46,594 nt of DNA, taken from contig VGVZ01000026.1 in assembly GCA_016873805.1 (NCBI GenBank), positions 1 through 46,594 of the forward strand, read 5' to 3'. Of the stretch, positions 25,301 through 32,281 are shown piece after piece; the stretch's first letter is position 1; the number at the start of each line of letters is the position of its first letter. Origin of the DNA: Ignavibacteria bacterium (GTDB lineage Bacteria > Bacteroidota > Ignavibacteria > UBA10030). The position numbers and the translations under genes were made by a program. The notes under the pieces were generated by a model, which worked only from the letters and a program-made list of their open reading frames with translations, had not been told where the DNA came from and ran no database searches.

Positions 25301-27734
25301 GTATGACTCCGAGAAGAAGTACCGGAATCTGTTCGAGCAGTCGAAGGACGCGATCTTCATCAGCACACCCGATGGACGCCTCATCGAAGTGAACCAAGCG
25401 GCGGTGGAACTCTTCGGGTTCGAATCAAAGAGGGAACTTCTGGCAGTGGACATCCCTCGAGACCTCTATGTGAATCCGCAAGATCGTCAGAAATCGATGG
25501 AAATGATGAATCGTGAGGGATTCCTTCGCGACTCCATGCTGAGGCTGAGGAAGAAGCACGGTGAACACATCGATGTTCTTGAGACGACCACGTCCATCGT
25601 CGATGGGACCGGCACCACGATCGCGTACCAGGGAATTCTCAGGGACGTCACGTCGGAAATGCAGGCGCAGCAGGAACTGGCGAAATCGGAAGAGAGCTAT
25701 CGCCGACTCGTCCGTGAGGCGGCAGATGCCATCCTGGTCTCTGACTCGGAAGGGCAGCTTATCGAGGTGAATGATCAGGCATGCGGACTTCTCGGATACT
25801 CCCGGGAAGAGCTCACTCGAATGAACGTCTCGGTTGTCCTTGCACGTTCAATCATCAATTCCAGCGCTGATTTCAAGAAATTCTATTCAAACATCGTGCG
25901 GGAGGGGAGAACAATCATCTCCGATGCCACGATGCAGCGCAAAGACGGCTCACAGTTTCCTGCCGAAATCAATGCAGTCCTCCTCGGAAATGGCGTGCTT
26001 CAGGCCATCGTTCGTGATCTTTCCGAGCGAAAGCATGCAGAAGAAGAGCTGGACCGCGTGTACTCGGTTGCCTCGACTCTCCACGGTCAGGAGCTGTTTG
26101 ATCACGCCGTTCTGACTGCCGCTCAATTGCTGAAAGTGAAAAGCGTGCTTGTTGGCCGGCTCTCCCCCGACGCAAAATCGTTGACCGTCACCTCTCTTGT
26201 TCAGAATTCCGTTCATCGACGCGATATGACGATACGTGTCGAAAACACACCGCTGGAGGATATTGTCCGGAGGAAAGCACTCTACGAAATCTCGGGGGGA
26301 GCGGGAATGCTCCTTGCCGACAACGAGAGTGTGCTGAAAACAAGTATCGAGTCGCTCCTGGGGGTTCCCCTCCTCGATAGTCGGGTGAATGTGGCCGGAC
26401 TGATCTGCGCCTTTGACGACGCGCGGAGAACGTTTACGGAGCACGAAAAGAAGTTGCTGTCGGTTGTCGCCCAACGCCTCTCGTCTGAACTCGAAATGCT
26501 CGAACAACGGAAACGCGAGGAACAACTTTCGCGCGAACTCCTGCAATCCCAGAAGATGGAGAGCCTCGGAACTCTGGCCGGCGGAATTGCGCATGACTTC
26601 AACAACATCCTCGGGGCAATCATGGGATACACGAAGTTGCTCCAGCCTTCGATCGATCGCTTTTCACCGCAAGCGAGATATCTCGAGGCCATCGACAAGT
26701 CGTCGCAACGGGCAGCGACGTTTGCGAAACAGCTTCTGAGCTTTGCTCATAGCTCGCGCGCCGAGATCTCGCCGGTTTCGATCAACGAAGTACTTCGGGA
26801 GACGCTCCAAATTGTCGGCGGCTCGTTTCCGAAATCGATCATTCTTGAAACACACCTGACAACGGACACACTGATTGTCGACGGGGATCAAGGCCAGCTC
26901 TCGCAGGTGCTGATGAACCTCTTTATCAATGCACGTGATGCAATTCTGGATCACGTCGACCGGACCGAGCGCGGCAAACTCAACGCGGCGATCTCCGTGT
27001 TTGTTCCGCCGGATAGCTTTATCGAAACGCACCTCGCGGCAGAGGCGCGGCCGTATGTCTGCATCAGTATCTCCGACAACGGCATCGGCATGCCTCCCGA
27101 TGTCCAGCAACGGATCTTTGAACCGTTCTACACGACCAAAGAGAAGGGGAAGGGGACGGGACTCGGTCTCTCGACCGTCTACAGCATTGTCAAGAACCAC
27201 AAAGGGGTGCTGGAAGTCGAGAGCGAAGTCGGGAAAGGCTCGACATTCAGAGTATTCCTTCCTCTGTCTGCGCGGAGTCTGGAGAAGGCTGAACAGGTTT
27301 CCTTCAAATCCGCTACACCGCGAGGATATGGTGAGACGATCCTCGTCGTCGACGATGAGACGCTCCTGCTCTCACTCTTGGCCGAAGTGCTGACTGCCCA
27401 CGGGTACCACGTCTTGTCGGCCCGCAACGGCGTTGAGGCAGTGGAAATCTATCGGCGCGAACATGATCGAATCCAGCTCGTTCTTCTCGATGTGGTGATG
27501 CCGGAAATGGGAGGAGTCGAGGCCTTTGAGAAAATGCGAGCGATTAATCCGGAAGTCAGAGTGGTGGTCTGCAGTGGGTTTGCCCAGGATTCGGCAGTGC
27601 GGGAAATTGTTCGCAAGGGAGCTCTTGGGTTCATGGCGAAACCGTATCTGACCGAGGATATCTTAGAGTTCGTCGCAAAGAGTCTGCGGCGAGATGTTCC
27701 TCGTGTCGAACCGAATGCTCAACCGGAGGCGTAA
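22371..27734 (+). CDS. Soluble multi-GAF, multi-PAS hybrid sensor histidine kinase
   Basis: This 1787-residue cytoplasmic protein has no membrane segment or signal peptide. Approximate order: four GAF-like domains (24-200, 209-375, 378-545, 548-705), four PAS domains (714-840, 840-975, 984-1105, 1110-1230), a fifth GAF (1240-1385), then a histidine kinase core. The phosphorylated His is H1408 in GGIAHDFNNIL. The ATPase has DNGIGMP and GTGLGLSTVY. A C-terminal receiver carries D1707 in LLDVVMPEMGG. It should sense several intracellular small-molecule or redox cues and phosphorylate its own receiver; the output partner is not encoded nearby. The ATG at 22371 follows an AGGA-rich stretch. Its stop is 1 base before the GTG start of the MoaC-MoaB gene. 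Confidence 0.93.
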   Translation: MNSTDPRGLRPSKTKPSHRSRELQLVESLAKETITELNVGAVMQRFADELAKMFEFRTVIVTQYVPHKKIFRVLGLAPQSGLIRSAQKLMRVDLMRFDYPFDPERSPIHAGLIKGQRWIGSDFAPFVELTVPAKLARAAQRVAGVKTLCNFPLLVGKTLVGTFIIGLRDPEFSEEVLEFLNTVTPYVSMAVLQARLLEENRILAERYKLLTQVDSQILEERDLQKVLQAIVHTVPELVKCDLSGIHLYDDARAMLVPSLCRSESKSARKSFEVEVALGAGMLGKIAEKKKPEIINNAQDDLHTDHPSEQQLPIEHRIVVPLLSKHTLLGTLLITRSSDEPFQPEDLEIAKRIAEKSALAIQNAQLFTERVEREQELSQLHKSGFAIGGSLDPMAVLFTLVAESLRVIPAAERVAVFRLHEDGRQISVVTATGFGIDKKRVKALHIAERIAHLVVRDRRGIAIHDPSDLNTLGLSMLLKGGVGFQSALAAPILLKGELYGALYLDSPSSSKLLSQRDLARLELFLLHTSLSLSNAQLHAATQLEVKKVQLLFQIKKLAHERPDMGELLQRIARMVYETHRYSFVSIFLYEKRRNILRMIAKDGPEADRVPLRYEQSVDEGILGWVARNKSTKVVQDVEREEAYIRKHDLTTKSELCVPILDAEAELLGVINVESDERYGFSDSDVDALLAIAAEISGVFEERRLLEALSKSEKQYRSLVEYANDSVVLIDRSGKFQFVNKRFTVVTGYTLEEVQGRDFGFMILPDDLPNVKSWFLSSLRRQAESARNRLRIISKSGEIKMAEFNGRLIREGGEIVGIMGIGRDITEEVRLKERLAEAESRYSRYVSSTSEGIWRKEFVPPIDLNQKFEKILEAYRECGRIVEVNPAFVRMYGAQEESQILGRSFLDAVVDWELYCKGLKRFLDNGCRLSNWETKERHFDGSIKYFSNVYVGEVIDGKLHQMWGAQTDVTEAKFVEEALYDSEKKYRNLFEQSKDAIFISTPDGRLIEVNQAAVELFGFESKRELLAVDIPRDLYVNPQDRQKSMEMMNREGFLRDSMLRLRKKHGEHIDVLETTTSIVDGTGTTIAYQGILRDVTSEMQAQQELAKSEESYRRLVREAADAILVSDSEGQLIEVNDQACGLLGYSREELTRMNVSVVLARSIINSSADFKKFYSNIVREGRTIISDATMQRKDGSQFPAEINAVLLGNGVLQAIVRDLSERKHAEEELDRVYSVASTLHGQELFDHAVLTAAQLLKVKSVLVGRLSPDAKSLTVTSLVQNSVHRRDMTIRVENTPLEDIVRRKALYEISGGAGMLLADNESVLKTSIESLLGVPLLDSRVNVAGLICAFDDARRTFTEHEKKLLSVVAQRLSSELEMLEQRKREEQLSRELLQSQKMESLGTLAGGIAHDFNNILGAIMGYTKLLQPSIDRFSPQARYLEAIDKSSQRAATFAKQLLSFAHSSRAEISPVSINEVLRETLQIVGGSFPKSIILETHLTTDTLIVDGDQGQLSQVLMNLFINARDAILDHVDRTERGKLNAAISVFVPPDSFIETHLAAEARPYVCISISDNGIGMPPDVQQRIFEPFYTTKEKGKGTGLGLSTVYSIVKNHKGVLEVESEVGKGSTFRVFLPLSARSLEKAEQVSFKSATPRGYGETILVVDDETLLLSLLAEVLTAHGYHVLSARNGVEAVEIYRREHDRIQLVLLDVVMPEMGGVEAFEKMRAINPEVRVVVCSGFAQDSAVREIVRKGALGFMAKPYLTEDILEFVAKSLRRDVPRVEPNAQPEA

Positions 27735-27735
27735 C

Positions 27736-28659
27736 GTGCGCGATATTTCCCACAAGCCATCCTCACTGCGAACTGCTCTCGCCACCGCGTCCATCTCGAT
27801 GAGCGCCGAGACGGTCAAGAGTCTTAAAACCGGCGCACTCCCCAAAGGGGACCCGCTTCCGGTCGCGAAAGTCGCCGCTATTCAAGCCGCGAAGAACACG
27901 AGTGCGATTATTCCGTATTGCCATCCGTTGCCCATTGAATTCGCAGACTGCCGCTTCGACATCCTCGAGACCAAGGTCCGTGTGACGACAGAAGTGAAAG
28001 CGATCTACAAAACGGGAGTGGAAATGGAGGCGCTGACCGCCGCTGCCGTCGCTGCGCTGACCATTTATGATATGGTGAAGATGGTGGATGAGTCGGCGGA
28101 GATTTCAGATGTTCGATTGCTCAGGAAGACGGGGGGGAAGAGCGACTTTGCCCGTCAATCTGCCGGCGCCATCCGATCGGCGGTTTTAGTTCTTTCTGAT
28201 TCCAGATCCGCAGGGAAGAAACGGGATCGTTCCGGCACGTTACTCTGCGAACGCCTCAAAGAGTTCGGAGTTTCGGTAGAAGCATTTCAAGTGATTCCGG
28301 ACGAGGAAAATATGATTGTCGATACGCTGAGACACTATGCCGATGAGTTGAAGGTCGATCTCGTTTTGACGACGGGGGGAACCGGGTTGGGCCCCCGCGA
28401 TCACACGCCGGAAGCGGTCGGGCAGGTTCTCGAGCGCGAAGTTCCGGGCATCAACGAGGCACTTCGCATGTACGGACTGAACCGCAATCCGTTTTCGATG
28501 TTGTCTCGGGGAAAGGCCGGTACACGCGGAAAGACCCTCATCGTGTGTCTCCCAGGATCCGTCGGCGGAGTCGGAGACGCAGTGAACGCCCTCATGCCTG
28601 CGCTGCTTCATGCGATCGCCATGATGAGAGGGGGAGAGCACGACGAAGAGCCAACCTGA
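27736..28659 (+). CDS. moaCB: Fused MoaC-MoaB molybdenum cofactor biosynthesis protein
   Basis: The 307-residue fusion has an N-terminal MoaC domain (about 1-140; KGDPLPVAKVAAIQAAKNTS, PYCHPLPIEF, and D112/K115 in IYDMVK) and a C-terminal MoaB/MogA domain (about 146-300; LTTGGTGLGPRDHTPEA and GSVGGVGDAVNALMP). MoaC completes cyclic pyranopterin monophosphate formation; the MoaB/MogA fold adenylylates molybdopterin. The start is GTG at 27736: GGAGG lies exactly 6 bases upstream and the frame begins the canonical MRDISHKP N-terminus. A longer ATG frame from 27694 would overlap the kinase gene. No other Mo-cofactor gene is in the window. Co-expression with the kinase is inferred from the 1-base gap. 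Confidence 0.94.
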   Translation: MRDISHKPSSLRTALATASISMSAETVKSLKTGALPKGDPLPVAKVAAIQAAKNTSAIIPYCHPLPIEFADCRFDILETKVRVTTEVKAIYKTGVEMEALTAAAVAALTIYDMVKMVDESAEISDVRLLRKTGGKSDFARQSAGAIRSAVLVLSDSRSAGKKRDRSGTLLCERLKEFGVSVEAFQVIPDEENMIVDTLRHYADELKVDLVLTTGGTGLGPRDHTPEAVGQVLEREVPGINEALRMYGLNRNPFSMLSRGKAGTRGKTLIVCLPGSVGGVGDAVNALMPALLHAIAMMRGGEHDEEPT

Positions 28660-28720
28660 CGCAGAGATGAAGAAACCGCTTTTCTGCGACTGAACCTTTC
28701 GGTATATTGTGAAAATTTCT

Positions 28721-28739
28721 TGGAGTCGCTGGGACTCCA
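28721..28739 (+). promoter_or_regulatory. Hairpin in the carB leader
   Basis: TGGAGTC (28721-28727) and GACTCCA (28733-28739) form a perfect stem with a 5-base loop, 41 bases before the carB TTG start. A second repeat, CGCAGA/TCTGCG, spans 28660-28688 directly after the moaCB stop. Neither has a T-run. They could be mRNA structures regulating the pyrimidine/arginine gene, but no known riboswitch fits. Confidence 0.3.
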
Positions 28740-28780
28740 CGTGCCGCGTCGGATACACCCGGAATCTGCTCTAGCATACC

Positions 28781-30256
28781 TTGCCCAAGAGAACAGACAT
28801 TACGTCCATCCTGATCATCGGATCGGGGCCGATCGTGATCGGTCAGGCCTGCGAATTCGACTACTCGGGTACTCAGGCGTGCAGAGTCCTTCGCGAAGAG
28901 GGATATCGAATCATCCTCGTCAACAGCAATCCCGCGACGATTATGACCGATCCCGATCTCGCCGATGCGACGTACGTTGAGCCCATCACGCCGCATTTTG
29001 TTGAGAAGATCATCGAGAAGGAACGGCCAGACGTCATCCTTCCGACGATGGGGGGCCAGACCGCGTTGAACACGGCAGTTGCGCTCGCCGAATCTGGAGT
29101 ACTCGAGAAGTACGGCGTCGAGCTGATCGGCGCGAAACTTGAAGCCATCAAAAAGGCGGAAGATCGTGAGCTCTTTCAGCGCGCGATGGATCGCATTGGA
29201 CTGGCGACGGCGCGCGGAGGATTCGTCCGGTCGAGAGATGAGGCCGTGAAGATCGCGGCAGCGATTGGATTTCCAATCATTATTCGTCCGTCATTCACGC
29301 TCGGGGGAACGGGAGGCGGTATCGCATACAACTTCGAGGAGTTCGAGGAAAAAGTCGAGCATGGTCTCTCGAGCAGTCCGATTCATGAAGTCCTGATCGA
29401 AGAGTCGGTTATCGGATGGAAAGAATACGAGCTCGAGGTGATGCGAGATCTGAAGGACAACGTTGTCATCATTTGTTCGATCGAAAACTTCGATCCGATG
29501 GGCGTTCATACGGGAGATTCCATCACCGTTGCGCCGGCCCAGACGCTTTCCGACAAAGAGTATCAACATATGCGGGATGCGGCTCGCAAAGTGATCCGGG
29601 AAATCGGCGTGGAAACGGGGGGGTCGAACATCCAGTTCGCCGTGAATCCCGACAATGGCCGGATGATCGTCATTGAGATGAATCCTCGTGTTTCCCGCTC
29701 CTCGGCCCTCGCATCGAAGGCAACGGGGTTTCCGATCGCCAAGATGGCCGCCAAACTTGCCGTCGGCTATACGCTGGACGAGATTCCCAACGATATTACG
29801 AAGCAGACGCCGGCGTCCTTTGAACCGACAATCGACTATTGTGTGGTGAAGATCCCGCGGTGGGATTTCGAGAAGTTCAAAGGAGTGGATGATACCCTCG
29901 GTGTGCAGATGAAATCAGTCGGGGAAGTGATGGCCATTGGTCGGACATTCAAAGAGTCGCTGCAGAAAGCGCTTCGTTCGTTGGAGCAGGGATACGGCGG
30001 CCTCGGTGCCGACGGGAAGGATCTGGTCGACGTCCGGTCGCTTTCCGCCGATCAGCTTCCCGAATGGAAGAAAAGGGTTGTGGATCGGCTCCGAATGCCG
30101 AAACCGCTGAACGTTCTCTATCTTCGATACGCTCTTCAATTGGGACTGACCATCGAGGATCTTTTCGAGATTACGAAGGTCGATCGTTGGTTTCTTCATA
30201 ACCTCAAACAGATCGTCGATTTTGAAGAGGAGCTCAGGACCTACAGCCTGAGCTGA
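28781..30256 (+). CDS. carB: Carbamoyl-phosphate synthase large subunit, N-terminal half (split gene)
   Basis: These 491 residues correspond to the carboxyphosphate half of CarB. The canonical start [20 protein letters not shown], an ATP-grasp domain with [14 protein letters not shown] and [20 protein letters not shown], and the first part of the oligomerisation domain ([19 protein letters not shown]) are all present. CarB with CarA makes carbamoyl phosphate for pyrimidines and arginine. The start must be TTG at 28781, because an in-frame TAG sits three codons earlier and TTG matches the family's first residue. The protein ends at a TGA (30254-30256), and the second half resumes 24 bases later in the same frame. 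carA is not in the window. Confidence 0.95.
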   Translation: MPKRTDITSILIIGSGPIVIGQACEFDYSGTQACRVLREEGYRIILVNSNPATIMTDPDLADATYVEPITPHFVEKIIEKERPDVILPTMGGQTALNTAVALAESGVLEKYGVELIGAKLEAIKKAEDRELFQRAMDRIGLATARGGFVRSRDEAVKIAAAIGFPIIIRPSFTLGGTGGGIAYNFEEFEEKVEHGLSSSPIHEVLIEESVIGWKEYELEVMRDLKDNVVIICSIENFDPMGVHTGDSITVAPAQTLSDKEYQHMRDAARKVIREIGVETGGSNIQFAVNPDNGRMIVIEMNPRVSRSSALASKATGFPIAKMAAKLAVGYTLDEIPNDITKQTPASFEPTIDYCVVKIPRWDFEKFKGVDDTLGVQMKSVGEVMAIGRTFKESLQKALRSLEQGYGGLGADGKDLVDVRSLSADQLPEWKKRVVDRLRMPKPLNVLYLRYALQLGLTIEDLFEITKVDRWFLHNLKQIVDFEEELRTYSLS

Positions 30257-30280
30257 CCGTGTTCGGACAGACGCATCCGT

Positions 30281-32104
30281 ATGGGATCAAAACCGAAACA
30301 TAAACCAGTCGCGAAACCGGTGTCGGAACAGATACTCCGCCGGGCAAAGGAGTATGGATTCTCCGATCGTCAGCTCGCACACCTCTGGAGATCGACCGAA
30401 AGTACCGTCCGTCAGTTGCGTCTCAACCTCGGCGTCGTACCGGTATTCAAGACCGTCGATACGTGCGCGGCGGAGTTCGAGGCATTCACACCCTATCACT
30501 ATTCGACCTACGAACGCGAAAATGAATCGCATGTTTCGTCTCGGAAGAAGGTGATGATCCTTGGAGGGGGGCCCAATAGAATTGGTCAGGGGATTGAGTT
30601 TGACTATTGCTGCGTGCATGGCGTGATGGCGCTCAAGGAGGAGGGTGTCGAGGCGCTGATGGTGAACTGCAACCCCGAGACGGTTTCGACGGATTACGAT
30701 GTGGTGGACAAGCTCTATTTCGAGCCCTTGACGCTCGAGGACGTGTTGAACATTTGCGATCACGAGCAGCCGTATGGCGTGATCATCAGTTTCGGCGGTC
30801 AGACACCGCTCAAGCTGGCAAAGCCCCTCGAGAAACACGGCGTGCGGATCCTTGGGACATCGCCCGAGGGAATCGATCTGGCGGAAGATCGCGAGCGATT
30901 TGGATCGCTGTTGCAGCAGCTCGGTATTCCGCATCCGGAATTTGGCACGGCATATTCCGTTGACGATGCGGTTCGCGCCGCAGAGTCGATTGGGTTCCCT
31001 GTCCTCGTGCGGCCTTCCTATGTTCTCGGCGGACGGGCGATGGAAATCTGCTACAACCGCGAAGCTGTGCAGACGTACATGAAGAAAGCAGTCGATGTCT
31101 CGCCTGAACATCCGGTGCTGATCGATCGCTTCCTCGAGGACGCATTCGAATTCGATGTCGATGCGGTGTGTGACGGGAAGGATGTCCTCATCGGCGGCGT
31201 GATGGAACATATCGAGGAGGCGGGTATTCATTCGGGCGACAGTTCATGCGTTATTCCCCCCTATATGATCTCCGCCGCCAATATCGAGATCATCAAACGC
31301 CACGCCGTCAAACTCGCTCACGCGCTCAACGTCATCGGTCTGATCAATATCCAGTTTGCCATGAAGGATGATGTCGTGTATGTCCTCGAAGTGAATCCAA
31401 GAGCATCGCGCACGGTTCCTTTCGTCAGCAAGGCAACAGGCATTCCTCTCGCGAAGATCGCGGCAAAAGTCATGATCGGCCGTACGTTGGAAGACTTGGG
31501 CGTGAAGGACTTCGACTTCCGGACGGTCAAGCACATCTCCGTGAAGGAATCGGTATTTCCGTTTTCGAAATTTCCGAAGGCCCCGATCTTCCTCGGACCG
31601 GAAATGCGATCGACCGGTGAAGTGATGGGGATCTCACCCGAGTTCGGCGGGGCGGTGGCGAAGGCCCAAATCAGCGCGGGAAACGCGTTGCCGGTCGAGG
31701 GGAGACTATTCATCAGCGTCAACAACAGCGACAAGAACGATATCACTCTCAAAATCGTGCGTGACTACGTGCGTCTCGGATTCTCAATCGTTGCGACTGA
31801 AGGGACGGCCCGATTCCTCAGGGAAAACGGCATCGAAAGCGACAGAGTATTCAAGGTCAACGAAGGACGTCCGAACGTTGTTGATCTGGTGAAGAATGGC
31901 GAGATTCAGGTTGTGATCAATACTCCGCTCGGAGAAGAATCGCGGTACGACGAGTATGCGATCGGATGGGCCGCGATCCAACACAAAATTCCCTTCATGA
32001 CGACGCTTTCGGCCAGCGCAGCTGCGGTCCGCGCCATCGAGGCCCAGCGATCGGAGAGCCTGCAGGTCAGAAGTCTTCAGGAGTACCAAAAAGAGCCCCT
32101 CTGA
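30281..32104 (+). CDS. carB: Carbamoyl-phosphate synthase large subunit, C-terminal half (split gene)
   Basis: These 607 residues carry the rest of the oligomerisation domain (RAKEYGFSDRQLAHLW, then VYKxVDT-like FKTVDTCAAEFEAFTPYHYS), the carbamate-phosphorylating ATP-grasp domain (KVMILGGGPNRIGQGIEFDY, RPSYVLGGRAMEI, VLEVNPRASRTVPFVSKATG), and a C-terminal MGS-like allosteric domain (NDITLKIVRDYVRLGFSIVA, then NGEIQVVINTPLG). The ATG at 30281 begins a lysine/proline-rich stretch (MGSKPKHKPVAKP) not normally found in CarB, and no strong ribosome-binding site precedes it. It is in the same frame as the first half, separated only by one TGA and 24 bases. The pair should assemble into a working large subunit; translational coupling is inferred. 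Confidence 0.95.
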   Translation: MGSKPKHKPVAKPVSEQILRRAKEYGFSDRQLAHLWRSTESTVRQLRLNLGVVPVFKTVDTCAAEFEAFTPYHYSTYERENESHVSSRKKVMILGGGPNRIGQGIEFDYCCVHGVMALKEEGVEALMVNCNPETVSTDYDVVDKLYFEPLTLEDVLNICDHEQPYGVIISFGGQTPLKLAKPLEKHGVRILGTSPEGIDLAEDRERFGSLLQQLGIPHPEFGTAYSVDDAVRAAESIGFPVLVRPSYVLGGRAMEICYNREAVQTYMKKAVDVSPEHPVLIDRFLEDAFEFDVDAVCDGKDVLIGGVMEHIEEAGIHSGDSSCVIPPYMISAANIEIIKRHAVKLAHALNVIGLINIQFAMKDDVVYVLEVNPRASRTVPFVSKATGIPLAKIAAKVMIGRTLEDLGVKDFDFRTVKHISVKESVFPFSKFPKAPIFLGPEMRSTGEVMGISPEFGGAVAKAQISAGNALPVEGRLFISVNNSDKNDITLKIVRDYVRLGFSIVATEGTARFLRENGIESDRVFKVNEGRPNVVDLVKNGEIQVVINTPLGEESRYDEYAIGWAAIQHKIPFMTTLSASAAAVRAIEAQRSESLQVRSLQEYQKEPL

Positions 32105-32172
32105 GGCCCCCTGAGGTCCATTTTCGAACATTTCTCTCGATGCTGCGTCTAACCCGCCAAACCCGATATATC

Positions 32173-32201
32173 TTGACTTCTGCGGCTCTTTGATTTAAAT
32201 T
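32173..32201 (+). promoter_or_regulatory. Promoter of the TPR-TonB operon
   Basis: TTGACT (32173-32178), 17 bases, TAAATT (32196-32201) is a good sigma70-like promoter. The same TTG with TAAATTG is also a partial match to the Bacteroidota -33/-7 pattern. It lies about 80 bases before the TPR gene and follows the end of carB by 70 bases. Confidence 0.6.
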
Positions 32202-32281
32202 GATAGCGTTAAATTGCTTACCTCACATGCAACTTTAAAGGTTCATCCTATTTCTTTGTGACGGCATATGAGGTGCGTATC

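Noticed and set aside
27694-27735. Upstream ATG start for the MoaC-MoaB gene, overlapping the kinase
   Set aside because: The GTG at 27736 has an ideally spaced GGAGG and begins the family's normal N-terminus.
30254-30256. TGA in carB as a selenocysteine or recoded tryptophan codon
   Set aside because: No SECIS-like hairpin was recognised after it, TGA ends other genes in the window normally, and CarB has no conserved residue to match at this place; a true split or error is simpler.
30287-31231. 314-codon frame on the minus strand
   Set aside because: Antisense to the second carB half with no domain or ribosome-binding site; a shadow of codon bias.
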